A stretch of 50,248 nt of DNA from an archaeon (GCA_024278985.1 JAJRSC010000004.1:1-50248), one strand, 5' to 3'. Shown: positions 36,389 to 47,284, numbered from the stretch's first letter. Translations and numbers: made by a program. Notes: a model not told the origin generated them from the letters alone.

Positions 36389-38296
36389 ATGGATATAAAA
36401 GAATTTTCAAATTTTATAAAAGAAATTTTTCCATATTCTAATATTAGGGAGCAACAGAAAAGAATGATGCTAAAAATATTTTTTAGTATAATTAATAAAA
36501 AAAATTTAGTTATTGAAGCTCCTACAGGAGTAGGAAAGACATTAGGATATTTAATTCCTGCCTTATATTTTGCCAATAAAGGAAAAAGAATTGCTATTTT
36601 AACTGAAACAATTGACCAACAAATTAGAATTTTCAATGAATTAAGGAATCTCTCAACATATCAAAAAACTGAATTTTTTATAGGAAAAAGTAACTATTTT
36701 TGTAAGTCAAAAAATGGTAAAGCCAACAGATTATATTGTCAGTTAAATAGAAGATGTATTTATAAACCAAATAAAAGAAAATTCTGCTATTGTGGAGAAC
36801 AAAAAATTTATTTTCCTTATTTAGATGTTTATTATTGTCCATTTTGTTGCTGTGATTATCAGAAGGCAAAAATTGAATGTATAGAGGCAGATATAGCTGT
36901 TTTAAATAATTCAATATTTTTTTATGCTAAGGAAGATTTAGAAAGAAAAAAAGAGTTTGATATAATTATTGTTGATGAAGCCCATAAGTTGGAAGATAGT
37001 ATAAGAAGGACTAAAACAATAGAAATAAATCCTGATAAGGTTATAGGTAGATTAAAATATATGGCTTTGTATTATGCTCCTTCTATATTAAGAAAAAGAT
37101 TATCTGACAATAATAATAATTTTTGGGAAATTATTGAAAATTATTTAAAATCTAAAAAATTAGATGGAGACATATGTAAGTTATTCTATAAAATGGGCAA
37201 AGATGATAATACTATTATTTTAGGGGTTATATATTATTGCTACCAACAGTTAAAGGAAATTAAAGAGACTATTTTAGAATTTCCTGAAAATGTTGAAATT
37301 AATGAAAACATATATTTTAAATTTGATTGTAAGGAAATTATGGATATTGAACTGAATTTTATTGAAAAAAAGAATTTAGACCCTATAATAGCTGAATTTA
37401 TAGACAATCTTAACAATTTAAGATATCTCAATAACAACTTTGTTGTTTATAGATTAAAAGATTCTCTTTTATGTGAGCCAATATTTGTAAATAACTATCT
37501 AAAAGATTTATATGGGGATAGTGTTGTTATACATTGCTCTGCTACCTTAGGAAATTTAAAATTACATGCTATAAAGACAGGTTTAGATGATGCTGATACT
37601 TTAATTTTAGATAGTCCTTTTCCAAAAGATAGAAAATTAATTATTGGAATAGAAGATGGAGTAAATATGAAGTATGAACTAAAAGATAGAGATAAGGCAA
37701 ATATTATAATATCTAAGATTATTGAGGCAATTAATGGAAATACATTAATTTTATTTAGAAGTTTTGAAGATTTGGATTTATTTTATAAATATATAAAAAA
37801 AGAAATAAAGAATTTAAATATAGACAATAAAAATATTCATGTTTATGAGCAAGGAATGGATGGAAAGGAAGCAAGTGAATTAAAAGATAGATTTATAAAA
37901 GAGGGAGGTCTCTTATTAGCAACTGGAAGATTTGCTGAGGGAGTAGATATTCCTGGAGAGTCATTAATAGGAGTAGTTATTGATTCTTTACCTTTTCCAA
38001 TGCCTACTCCACTACTTTTAAAATAACAGGAAATTTTAAAAAAAAGTGTTGGAGAAAGGGAGAGTTTTTATAGAACATCATTTGATACCATGGCAAGAAC
38101 TTTAGTTCAAATGATAGGGAGATTAATAAGAACTGAAAAAGATTATGGTGTAGTTGTAATACAGGATAAAAGATTTTCAAAGTGGGTTGGTGAAGTAATG
38201 AAAAAAAGAAGATATTTAAAGGATGATTATACTACAATGCCTCTAAATAGAGCAATAAAAGAAATACCTAAATTTTTAAATAAGTTTAGAAACTAA
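36389..38296 (+). pseudogene. XPD/DinG-family DNA helicase, in-frame TAA near C-terminus
   Basis: 635 codons. Walker A is APTGVGKTLGY (about residue 45) and Walker B is VDEAHK (about 197). Between them are many cysteines (YFCKSK, RRCIY, FCYCGE, CPFCCC), where XPD-type helicases hold an iron-sulfur cluster. HCSATLG, LFRSFEDLD and ATGRFAEGVDIPG are helicase motifs III, IV and V. TAA at 38024-38026 follows PMPTPLLLK; the same frame then gives QEILKKSVGERE and ends with motif VI, QMIGRLIRTEKD, at 38296. Since motif VI is essential, the split protein would not work; the TAA probably was AAA or CAA. It unwinds DNA in repair or replication. Confidence 0.88.
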
Positions 38297-38333
38297 TAAT
38301 TTATATGACATATTATACTATTAATGTGATACT
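38297..38333. promoter_or_regulatory. Short spacer before the DUF2334 gene
   Basis: 37 AT-rich bases. GTGATA at 38324-38330 looks like the ribosome binding site for ATG 38334. The gene might be transcribed with the helicase. Confidence 0.3.
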
Positions 38334-39146
38334 ATGAAAAAACTCATTTTTTTGATAATCTTAATATTGTTAGTATTAACATTGGTTATCTCCCAAGAAA
38401 ATATTTTAAGTAAAACTCCAAATCATTATAAAATAAATAAAACTTTAAAATCAAATATTCAAAAAAATATTCTAAATAAAACTTCAATAAATAAAACTTT
38501 AAAAGAAAAACCTATTATATTAGTACATGATGTTTCTCCTAAATATTTTACAGATTTAAAGGAAGTTGTTAAGATTATAAATAAATATAACTACAGTAAT
38601 AATACCATATTATTTGTCATTCCAGACCTTGATGGAAAATGGGATTTAAGAAAATATAAAAATTTTGTTGAATATTTACATAAATTAGAAAAAAGAGGTT
38701 ACAAAATAGGACTTCATGGATATGAGCATACATTTCATGAATTTAATTGTCCAAAAGATATATGTCTGGAGAAATTACATAATGCGGAACTTATAATGAA
38801 AGATTGTGGATTCAACAATATAACACTATTCTTACCACCAGCGTGGGTACTGAGTAATGAATCGTTAAAGGTTCTTCTTGCCAATAATTTTACAATAATA
38901 TTAACCAATAAGATAATATATCCTAACGGTTCTTCTAAAAAAATCATAAATAAAGAATATACTTGGTATCTTAAAAAAAAGTATGTAAATGAATATCTAA
39001 TTAAAGCAGAAAATGATTATCATTATGCTTCTAAACATAAAATTCCATTTTATTTATCAATTCACATGGGTGTAGTTAATTATGGAGGAGGCTTAGAATT
39101 TTTGGATAGATTTTTAAATGAAACAGAACATTACATTAGGAACTAA
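38334..39146 (+). CDS. DUF2334 polysaccharide-deacetylase-like protein, secreted
   Basis: 270 residues. Residues 1-22 form a signal peptide or membrane anchor (KKLIFLIILILLVLTLVIS). Then a NodB-type domain: VHDVSPKY (aspartate ligand), LHGYEHTFHEF (histidine ligands), ending with SIHMGVVN. Several NxT/NxS sequons lie in the linker, fitting a surface glycoprotein. The family DUF2334 is related to polysaccharide deacetylases; substrate is unknown but surface glycans are plausible. Confidence 0.75.
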   Translation: MKKLIFLIILILLVLTLVISQENILSKTPNHYKINKTLKSNIQKNILNKTSINKTLKEKPIILVHDVSPKYFTDLKEVVKIINKYNYSNNTILFVIPDLDGKWDLRKYKNFVEYLHKLEKRGYKIGLHGYEHTFHEFNCPKDICLEKLHNAELIMKDCGFNNITLFLPPAWVLSNESLKVLLANNFTIILTNKIIYPNGSSKKIINKEYTWYLKKKYVNEYLIKAENDYHYASKHKIPFYLSIHMGVVNYGGGLEFLDRFLNETEHYIRN

Positions 39147-39195
39147 TTACATGGTTAAAAAAGTAAAAAACTAAAGGACAGAATAAAAAATAAAA

Positions 39196-39438
39196 TTATT
39201 CTTTGTTTAATAATCCAGCAGCATCTAATGCTAATTTAACCTCTTCTGTTGAAGCCCCTTTTTCAATATCTACCTTTTTCTCTGTAGGTTCAAGGTGTTT
39301 TATGTTGCATCTTCTTCTTTTAACTTCTCCATCAACTAAAACAAAATTTCTGTCTAATATATCAACTATTACACAAACTTTACCTGCTTCTCTTCCTGAT
39401 GTTTTTATACAAACTCTTCCTATTTCAATTGCTGGCAT
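39196..39438 (-). CDS. rpl14e: 50S ribosomal protein eL14
   Basis: 80 residues from ATG 39438 ([20 protein letters not shown]), with AGGTG upstream; a GTG three codons earlier is inside the binding site. The KOW-like strand [18 protein letters not shown] and [14 protein letters not shown] are archaeal eL14. A 7-bp stem-loop lies between this gene and cmk (see hairpin). Confidence 0.95.
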   Translation of the reverse strand: MPAIEIGRVCIKTSGREAGKVCVIVDILDRNFVLVDGEVKRRRCNIKHLEPTEKKVDIEKGASTEEVKLALDAAGLLNKE

Positions 39439-39463
39439 ACACCTCACCTCATTTTTTGTTCTT

Positions 39464-39481
39464 GTGATTCTCGCGAATCAC
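39464..39481 (-). other. GNRA-tetraloop hairpin at the cmk-rpl14e junction
   Basis: On the minus strand GTGATTC, loop GCGA, GAATCAC: a perfect 7-bp stem closed by a GNRA tetraloop. It begins at the stop codon of cmk (TGA, 39480-39478) and ends about 25 bases before the eL14 start. It could be an mRNA processing or ribosomal-protein regulatory site, or part of a termination/attenuation element. Confidence 0.5.
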
Positions 39482-40029
39482 AATTCATCCTCTAAATGAG
39501 GGAGGTTTAATATTGCCGTTCCGACAATATTAAACACTCCCATAATGTTCCATTTTGATGTATCTATAACTAAGTCATAGATAGATAAATCATCTAAGTT
39601 TATATTATATATATCTTTGTATCTCTTTTTTTCACTATCTTCTCTAAGCTTTATTTTTTGTAAAGCTTCTTCAAAACTTAAATTTTCTCTCTTAGATATT
39701 CTTTCTGCTCTTATTTCTATAGGTGTTTTAAACCAAATAGATAAATCAGGTTTAATATTGTTTTTTAAAAGCATCCATGCTGCTAATCTACCCTCTAATA
39801 CAATATTTCCCTGTTTAGCTAACTCTACCTGTCTCTTGTCTATTTCTTTATCTATTTCTTTATGTTTTTCAGCATATTTACTAAATTCTTCAACACTCAT
39901 ATTCATTTCTTTGGCCATCTCTCTAAAAATAATTCCTGCACAGACATATCTAAGATTAAACTTTTTTGCTATTTTCTTAGCTATTGTAGTAGTTCCAGTT
40001 CCTGGAAGTCCTCCAATAGTTATAATCAT
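39478..40029 (-). CDS. cmk: Cytidylate kinase, archaeal type
   Basis: 183 residues with P-loop [15 protein letters not shown] at residues 6-20, [21 protein letters not shown] and [13 protein letters not shown] (lid). Phosphorylates CMP/dCMP. The start overlaps eL34 by 4 bp, giving a eL34-cmk-eL14 operon, as is common in Archaea. Confidence 0.93.
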   Translation of the reverse strand: MIITIGGLPGTGTTTIAKKIAKKFNLRYVCAGIIFREMAKEMNMSVEEFSKYAEKHKEIDKEIDKRQVELAKQGNIVLEGRLAAWMLLKNNIKPDLSIWFKTPIEIRAERISKRENLSFEEALQKIKLREDSEKKRYKDIYNINLDDLSIYDLVIDTSKWNIMGVFNIVGTAILNLPHLEDEL

Positions 40030-40304
40030 TCTTTCCCAAAGTTTCTGGCTTTGTTAATCATTAATCTTTTTAAACATCTTGGACACAAATAACCTCCATA
40101 AGGTCTTTCAGGTCTTCTTTGGTTTTTTGGTAACTTTCTAATCTCAACAGGTCTTCCTCTTGGAACACCATGTAATTCTGCCCCACATACAGCACATTTT
40201 GGTTTATCTGGCTTTCTTCTTTCATAGTGTATAACTAACCTTCCTCCAGGTGTTCTTCTATATATTCTTCTGTAACTTCTTGACCTATATCTTGGAGCTG
40301 GCAT
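40026..40304 (-). CDS. rpl34e: 50S ribosomal protein eL34
   Basis: 92 residues. Basic N-terminus ([21 protein letters not shown]), zinc-binding CAVCG and CPRC, and the RPYGGYLC segment are those of eL34. Start ATG 40304 has GGAGGG just upstream. Probable promoter at 40305-40521. Confidence 0.96.
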   Translation of the reverse strand: MPAPRYRSRSYRRIYRRTPGGRLVIHYERRKPDKPKCAVCGAELHGVPRGRPVEIRKLPKNQRRPERPYGGYLCPRCLKRLMINKARNFGKE

Positions 40305-40521
40305 ATTAATCCCTCCAGAATTTTATAGAATAAAACTAATAAAATAAGTATATAAAACTTATGATTTATACATTTGGAAAAATAGAATTAGCAAAATTTT
40401 TATCAACTGATAAAATTATGTAAAATAGTAAATAATATTAATTAAATATTTAAATATTTTTAATTAAAAAATAAATAATTTGATTATAAACTATAAATAA
40501 TATAAAAAAAGAAAAGAAAAT
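40305..40521. promoter_or_regulatory. AT-rich region between eL34 and mer
   Basis: 217 bases almost all A/T, with TATA-like TATATAAAACTTAT at 40351-40364 for eL34. The part near 40440-40500 is the 3' flank of mer. No gene or clear terminator hairpin is visible; the runs of T after mer may terminate transcription. Confidence 0.35.
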
Positions 40522-41611
<1,090 letters not shown>

Positions 41612-42355
41612 ATGAAAATTAAATATCAGAGAATTGGGGATATTGTTATAGTTAAAAGAGAGTTATCTACAGAAGAGATTAAGAAAATAGTTGAAAAAAC
41701 TAAATGTAAAACAATATTGAAAGCTACTACACATATTACAGGAGAGTTTAGAGAACCTCATTATAAAATAATCTATGGAAAAGAAACAGAAACTATTCAT
41801 AAAGAGCATGGATGTTTATTTAAGTTGGATGTTGCTAAAATTATGTATAGTCAGGGAAATATAAAAGAAAGAGAAAGAATTTCAAGAATTGGAATGAAAA
41901 ATGAGGTTGTTATTGATATGTTTGCAGGAATAGGTTATTTTTCTATTCCTTTAGCTAAATATTCAAATCCTAAAAAGGTATATGCTATAGAAAAGAATCC
42001 AACTTCTTTTTACTATTTAACAGAAAATATTAAACTAAATAAATTAAAAAATGTAACTGCTATCTTATCAGATAATAGAGATGTATCTTTAAAAGGAGAT
42101 AGAATTATAATGGGATATATTCATAAAACTCATAAATTTTTAGATAAGGCATTTTCATTTTTAAAGGAGGAGGGAATAATACACTATCATGAAACTGTAG
42201 CAGAGTCAATATTAAATAGACCTATTGAAAGGTTAAAATACTATGCTGAAAAAAATAACTATAAACTTGAATCTTACAAACTATATAAGATAAAAAAATA
42301 TGCTCCTGGAGTTTGGCATGTTGTTGTAGATGCTAAATTCTGTGCATATACTTAA
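41612..42355 (+). CDS. taw2: tRNA wybutosine-synthesizing protein Taw2 (aminocarboxypropyl transferase)
   Basis: 247 residues. SAM-binding DMFAGIGYFSIPLAKYS (motif I), YAIEKNPTSFYYLTENIK (motif II) and HYHETV at the place where Trm5 methylases have NLP. This replacement and the length fit Taw2, which moves the aminocarboxypropyl group from SAM to tRNA-Phe guanosine 37 modification. The end of the gene overlaps the ACT gene on the other strand by 23 bp. Confidence 0.9.
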   Translation: MKIKYQRIGDIVIVKRELSTEEIKKIVEKTKCKTILKATTHITGEFREPHYKIIYGKETETIHKEHGCLFKLDVAKIMYSQGNIKERERISRIGMKNEVVIDMFAGIGYFSIPLAKYSNPKKVYAIEKNPTSFYYLTENIKLNKLKNVTAILSDNRDVSLKGDRIIMGYIHKTHKFLDKAFSFLKEEGIIHYHETVAESILNRPIERLKYYAEKNNYKLESYKLYKIKKYAPGVWHVVVDAKFCAYT

Positions 42356-42602
42356 AAATATCTTCATGCTGAACAATAACTTCAACTCCTAACTCTTCCC
42401 CAACTTTTTCAAGTTCTTTTTTTAGTTCTAATAAATCCTTTTTTGATTTTGATGTATCTACTATCATAATCATAGCAAAGACATTATCTAATATTGTCTG
42501 GCTTATATCCAAAATATTGACATTATTATCTGCTAAAACTTTGGAAATACCTGCTACAATCCCTGTTTTATCTTTTCCAATAACAGACACTACAACCCTC
42601 AT
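42333..42602 (-). CDS. ACT-domain protein (UPF0237 family)
   Basis: 89 residues with a complete ACT domain: VVVSVIGKDKTGIVAGISKVLADNNVNILDISQ (quoted in parts: VVSVIGKDKTGIVAGI, VNILDISQ). Single ACT proteins probably sense a small molecule. Next to taw2, tail to tail, as I remember in M. jannaschii. Confidence 0.88.
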   Translation of the reverse strand: MRVVVSVIGKDKTGIVAGISKVLADNNVNILDISQTILDNVFAMIMIVDTSKSKKDLLELKKELEKVGEELGVEVIVQHEDIFKYMHRI

Positions 42603-42880
42603 ATTATTCCCAAAAAATAAATTTTATCACTAGTTTGATATTTTATATTATTTATAAAAACCTTTCTACAACAAATTATTTTTATATTAAAATTAAATTA
42701 ATAATTTGTAGATTAAAATATAATTAGGCAGAAATTTATACTTATTAATTTATGTTTATTTTTAACTTAATATTGATTTATTAAGGAATAATACAGACAT
42801 CAAATAGTAATAATCTTATAATTAAAAATCATATCTTTATTAAAATATTTTTTAAAAATACTTATTAAAAGTTGATACCT
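42603..42880. promoter_or_regulatory. AT-rich region upstream of the ACT gene and the V4R-like gene
   Basis: About 280 bases without gene. Includes a perfect 10-bp inverted repeat ACAAATTATT (42671-42680) and AATAATTTGT (42700-42709), separated by 19 bases. TATA-like stretches are numerous. The repeat may bind a dimeric regulator or be an AT-rich chance palindrome. Confidence 0.4.
42671..42709. repeat. 10-bp perfect inverted repeat with 19-base loop
   Basis: ACAAATTATT and its reverse complement AATAATTTGT flank 19 bases. Being AT-only except one C/G pair, it is a weak signal. Confidence 0.45.
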
Positions 42881-43342
42881 ATGGCAAAGTATAGGGAATT
42901 ATTTAAACATAGAAATCTAACAAATCTACACATAGTTTTAACCTCAATGATAGCTGAGTTTTCAAGATTAGGTATTTTAAATCAAGGTACAACAAATGTT
43001 GTTGGAAGTGGTGTAGGGAAAAAAATAGCAAAGTGTTTAAAAGAAATAGTTAAAGACCTACCAAAAGATGATAGGAAATTAATAGAGTTTATAATTAAAT
43101 TTTGTGATATGTGTGATAATTTTGTTATTTATGATGACAAGATAGGAATAAAAATAGATAAATGTAAGTACTGCCCAAAACAGATTGGAGAGGCTGAAAT
43201 TCCAGGAAGTGCATGCCCAATTCCTTCAATATTAGCAAGCAGTTTAAAAGAACTAACAAAAAAAGATTATAGAATAAATTTATGGAATGGAAATAAAGTA
43301 ATAATAAAAGAAAATGGATATTGTTGGTTTAGGATTAAATAA
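42881..43342 (+). CDS. V4R-like protein with conserved cysteines, unknown role
   Basis: 153 residues from ATG 42881 (MAKYRELFKHRNLTNLHIVL); a TTG at 42872 is less likely. The core has VVGSGVGKKIAKCLKEIVKD, then CDMCDNF and DKCKYCPKQIGEAEIPGSACP, a pattern reminiscent of V4R/TRAPP-Bet3-like ligand-binding domains with a metal-binding cysteine group. The match is by shape and is not certain. It lies tail to tail with a FIST-domain sensor gene; both may belong to signal sensing. Its last 25 bases are repeated at 44765-44789. Confidence 0.55.
   Translation: MAKYRELFKHRNLTNLHIVLTSMIAEFSRLGILNQGTTNVVGSGVGKKIAKCLKEIVKDLPKDDRKLIEFIIKFCDMCDNFVIYDDKIGIKIDKCKYCPKQIGEAEIPGSACPIPSILASSLKELTKKDYRINLWNGNKVIIKENGYCWFRIK
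43318..43342 (+). repeat. 25-bp direct repeat, copy 1 (3' end of V4R-like gene)
   Basis: The last codons and stop of the V4R-like gene, ATATTGTTGGTTTAGGATTA and following AAATA bases, recur exactly at 44765-44789, 1.4 kb further on in a non-coding region. Confidence 0.75.
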
Positions 43343-43363
43343 TCAAATATTAATATAGAGAAG

Positions 43364-44587
43364 TTATTGAGATATTACTTCATTTCCAATTATTAAAACT
43401 GTTGCTGTTTGGTTGAAATGACCAATAGAACCTCCTAATGTTGCTCCTTGCTCTCCATAGGTGTTAAATCCAATCACTGGAATATCTCCCCAATTTTCTT
43501 TTATAATATCTAAGTCATTAATACCCAATCTTTCATTTAGTAAATGTCTTAATATACAGTTAAATATAATTATAGCCCCAATTTTTTTAGGAGAACCTGC
43601 ATTTACTATTGCTTTTTCTATTTTTTCTTTGAAACTTTTAATGGCATACTCTTTATTAGTTTCCATTACTGTAATATAACTATTTTTTGGAATTTCTGAA
43701 TAAAATGTTACACTACCATCTCCATTATCTCTCATTCCACTTTTTATTACATACTCTCCAAATATATCAGTAGATTTTACTCCAAAAGGATACTTTGCAA
43801 ATACTTCCTCTGTTAGTTCATCAACATTTAATAACTCTTTTATAACTTCAGATGCAGGTCTATTATTTAATTCATATATTGTTCTACCTTTTGATTTTGT
43901 AACTATTACCCCTTTATCTGTTGGATAATATGGATGTCCCATACTCACTCCTATTTTTAAAGCACTACTTAATGTTGCAACAATTCCACAATTGCTATAT
44001 ACTCCATTTGCAAATTGATATGTTTTATTAAATTTTAAGTCGTCTCCTGTTGAACCTCCTACAAGAGGAACATTAGAGCCGATTTCATAACATATTCCCC
44101 TTAAAAAGTTTTCTTCCTGTCCTGCCATACCGTCTGGAATTATAATATTTAAAAAAGGTTTCATTCTTAAAATTTCAGTATTTCTTTTTCTCATAAATGC
44201 AATAGAAATTAAAGCAGATGCAGTTAAATTATCTTTTAATGAAGATAAAGCATTTTTAATTGCTTCCCTTCCACAATTAAAAGGGTCTTCTTTTAAATTC
44301 TTTCCAACTCCTACTCCTATTTTTAAATTATTACATTCTAATGTCATTACTACAACACTATCTGTTGTAGGTTTATCTCTAATATTGGAAAATTCTCCTG
44401 CTGTTGTACCTCCTATTATTTGAGATTTATTAACATGTTCTTTAATAATATTATATACCTCATAAGGGTCTTTATTTGAAGAAGAAAATAAAATTGTTAA
44501 TTTAGGATTTGGAGTTTTTTCCATAGCTTCTCTAACAGCTTCTTCTGGGTCTTTAGAATGTCCAATTCCTACTTTTATAACATCCAC
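43364..44587 (-). CDS. FIST-domain sensor protein
   Basis: 407 residues from GTG 44587 (MDVIKVGIGHSKDPEEAV), with GGTGA five bases upstream. FIST N (IIGGTTAGEFSN, SALISIAF) and FIST C (VIGFNTYGEQGATLGG) domains. In other prokaryotes FIST domains bind small ligands, possibly amino acids, and are fused to or near signalling genes such as chemotaxis receptors. Here it stands alone. A membrane segment is not visible, so the protein is likely cytoplasmic. Confidence 0.85.
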   Translation of the reverse strand: MDVIKVGIGHSKDPEEAVREAMEKTPNPKLTILFSSSNKDPYEVYNIIKEHVNKSQIIGGTTAGEFSNIRDKPTTDSVVVMTLECNNLKIGVGVGKNLKEDPFNCGREAIKNALSSLKDNLTASALISIAFMRKRNTEILRMKPFLNIIIPDGMAGQEENFLRGICYEIGSNVPLVGGSTGDDLKFNKTYQFANGVYSNCGIVATLSSALKIGVSMGHPYYPTDKGVIVTKSKGRTIYELNNRPASEVIKELLNVDELTEEVFAKYPFGVKSTDIFGEYVIKSGMRDNGDGSVTFYSEIPKNSYITVMETNKEYAIKSFKEKIEKAIVNAGSPKKIGAIIIFNCILRHLLNERLGINDLDIIKENWGDIPVIGFNTYGEQGATLGGSIGHFNQTATVLIIGNEVISQ

Positions 44588-44764
44588 ATTTATCACCAAA
44601 TTTAATTTAAAATTTAATTTAAATACTTAAATAAAACATATAAATTATAGTATTTTACTCAATTTACTTATTACTTATTAATACTTTAACTTTATATAAA
44701 TATTACCTTTATATATAGCCCAAAGGGAGACTGTCAAGTTAATAATTTCATCCAGTTATAGATA

Positions 44765-44789
44765 ATATTGTTGGTTTAGGATTAAATAA
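44765..44789 (+). repeat. 25-bp direct repeat, copy 2
   Basis: Exact match to bases 43318-43342, which are the 3' end of the V4R-like gene. It may be a remnant of a duplicated gene end or a recombination trace. Flanks do not resemble those of copy 1. Confidence 0.75.
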
Positions 44790-44972
44790 AATCTAAAATA
44801 ATAATAACAAAATTTTTAATTTAGGATTTTCTTAGGTAGATTAAGATTATTATAAATAGATTTTATGAATATATTTATATTCAAAAATAATAAATTAACA
44901 TATTTTTAACATATTTTAAATGTTTAAGTATTTGCATTGTTAGATATGTTTTTATTTAAAGGTTGAGCGAAC

Positions 44973-44984
44973 CTATATATATAG
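44973..44984 (+). promoter_or_regulatory. TATA box of aIF2-alpha
   Basis: CTATATATATAG, preceded by the purine-rich GAGCGAAC that could act as BRE. The expected transcript start is about 45003-45010, giving a leader of some 25-30 bases before ATG 45035. Confidence 0.5.
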
Positions 44985-45034
44985 AAGAGAAATTATTTTA
45001 TTCTTACTCTTAAAGTTAATATATGGTGATGATT

Positions 45035-45819
45035 ATGAGACATGACTATCCAGAAGAGGGGGATATAGTTATAGGGACAGTTAAAGAAGTTAAACCATAT
45101 GGAGCCTTTGTTGAGTTGTTGGAGTATCCTGGAAAAGAGGGAATGATTCATATCTCTGAAGTTACTTCTGGTTGGGTTAAAAATATTAGAGACCATGTTA
45201 AAGTAGGTCAGAGAGTTGTAGCAAAAGTTTTAAAAGTTGATAAGAAAAAGGGTCATATTGACCTTTCCTTAAAAAGAGTAACAGAACAACAAAGAAGGGA
45301 AAAAGTTTTAGAATGGAAAAGATTCCAAAGAGCCAGTAAGATGTTAGAGAGAGCTGCTGAAAAATTAGGAAAAAGTTTAGAAGAGGCTTGGGAAGAAGTT
45401 GGTTATTTATTAGAAGATGAATTTGGGGAGTTATATAATGCATTTGAAACTCTTGTTATAGAAGGTAAAGAAGTTTTGGATGATTTAGATATTAGTGAAG
45501 AATGGAAAGATGTGTTATATGAGGTTGCTAAGGAAAGTATTGAATTGAGTAATGTTGAAGTTAATGGAATTATAGAAATGACATGTTTTGAACCTGATGG
45601 AATAAAAAGAATTAAAAAGGCTCTTAAAAATGCCTTAAAAGCAAATCCTTATGAGGATGTTGAAGTTAATATAACATATATTGGAGCTCCTAAATATAGA
45701 GTTGAAGTTATTGCTCCTGACTATAAAAGTGGAGAAGATATATTTAAAAAGGTTTGTGAAAGAGCCTTAAAAGAAATAAAAAAACTAAAAGGAGAAGGAA
45801 AATATTATAGAGTGGAAAA

Positions 45820-45823
<4 letters not shown>
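45035..45823 (+). CDS. aif2a: Translation initiation factor 2 subunit alpha
   Basis: 262 residues from ATG 45035 (MRHDYPEEGDIVIG). GGTGA at 45025-45029 is five bases upstream; the ATG at 45023 overlaps that site. Residues 5-85 form the S1 domain (VKPYGAFVELLEYPGKEGMI), then a helical domain and the C-terminal alpha/beta domain. Part of the heterotrimeric aIF2 that delivers initiator tRNA. It overlaps the next gene by 4 bp. Confidence 0.95.
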
Positions 45824-47055
<1,232 letters not shown>

Positions 47056-47075
47056 GTTAATCCCCTAATAAAAAT

Positions 47076-47114
47076 TTTATATAATACTTTAAAATCTTTA
47101 ATTACTTTATAAAT
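47076..47114 (+). promoter_or_regulatory. TATA boxes of the rRNA operon
   Basis: Two boxes are seen: TTTATATAA at 47076-47084 and TTTATAAAT at 47106-47114. The second would start the transcript near 47135-47145, about 35-45 bases before the first leader hairpin. The first may serve the divergent thiamine-binding gene instead. Confidence 0.45.
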
Positions 47115-47177
47115 TGTTCTAAACCTAAAAACATTACAAATTTCAATTTTGGGTTAATGGATGCAATTGAAATGCGT

Positions 47178-47199
47178 CCCCAATCCGAAAGGGTTGGGG
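47178..47199 (+). other. Pre-rRNA leader hairpin with GAAA loop
   Basis: CCCCAATCC, GAAA, GGGTTGGGG: a 9-bp stem closed by a GNRA loop. It is part of the rRNA leader, close to the 16S processing stem. Confidence 0.6.
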
Positions 47200-47205
47200 C
47201 TGAGG

Positions 47206-47256
47206 CAAGCCCGCGGCCTGGGTTGGTGAAACCTCTTATAGCCATATACCAGCCCC
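47206..47256 (+). other. 5' arm of the 16S rRNA processing stem
   Basis: Bases 47206-47256 are complementary over nearly 50 positions, with bulges, to 48793-48843 after the 16S. The arms form the long stem which in archaea holds the bulge-helix-bulge motif cut by splicing endonuclease. The bulge is probably near CCTCTTATAGCC opposite GGATATAAGAGG, where the pairing is interrupted. Confidence 0.8.
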
Positions 47257-47284
47257 CCGCAAGAAAGGTTTTCCTTTCTTGCGG
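47257..47284 (+). other. Perfect 12-bp leader hairpin just before 16S
   Basis: CCGCAAGAAAGG, loop TTTT, CCTTTCTTGCGG. It lies between the processing stem and the 16S 5' end (16 bases before 47300) and could help fold the leader. Confidence 0.7.

Larger units (their letters stand above)
44588..45034. promoter_or_regulatory. Long non-coding region between FIST and aIF2-alpha
   Basis: About 445 bases. A TATA-like TTTATATAAATATT (44691-44704) is followed by a GC-rich island at 44718-44757 (GCCCAAAGGGAGACTGTC at its start), unusual in this AT-rich region, so it might encode a small RNA. Copy 2 of the 25-bp repeat lies at 44765-44789. GGTTGAGCGAACC (44961-44973), a small hairpin, and CTATATATATAG (44973-44984), a TATA box, precede aIF2-alpha. 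No protein ORF is credible. Confidence 0.45.

Noticed and set aside
9868-38026. TAA reassigned to an amino acid throughout
   Set aside because: Many genes end normally with TAA, and the residues expected at the four in-frame TAA sites appear to differ (serine-like in uS2 and SecD, lysine or glutamine-like in the helicase and CheA).
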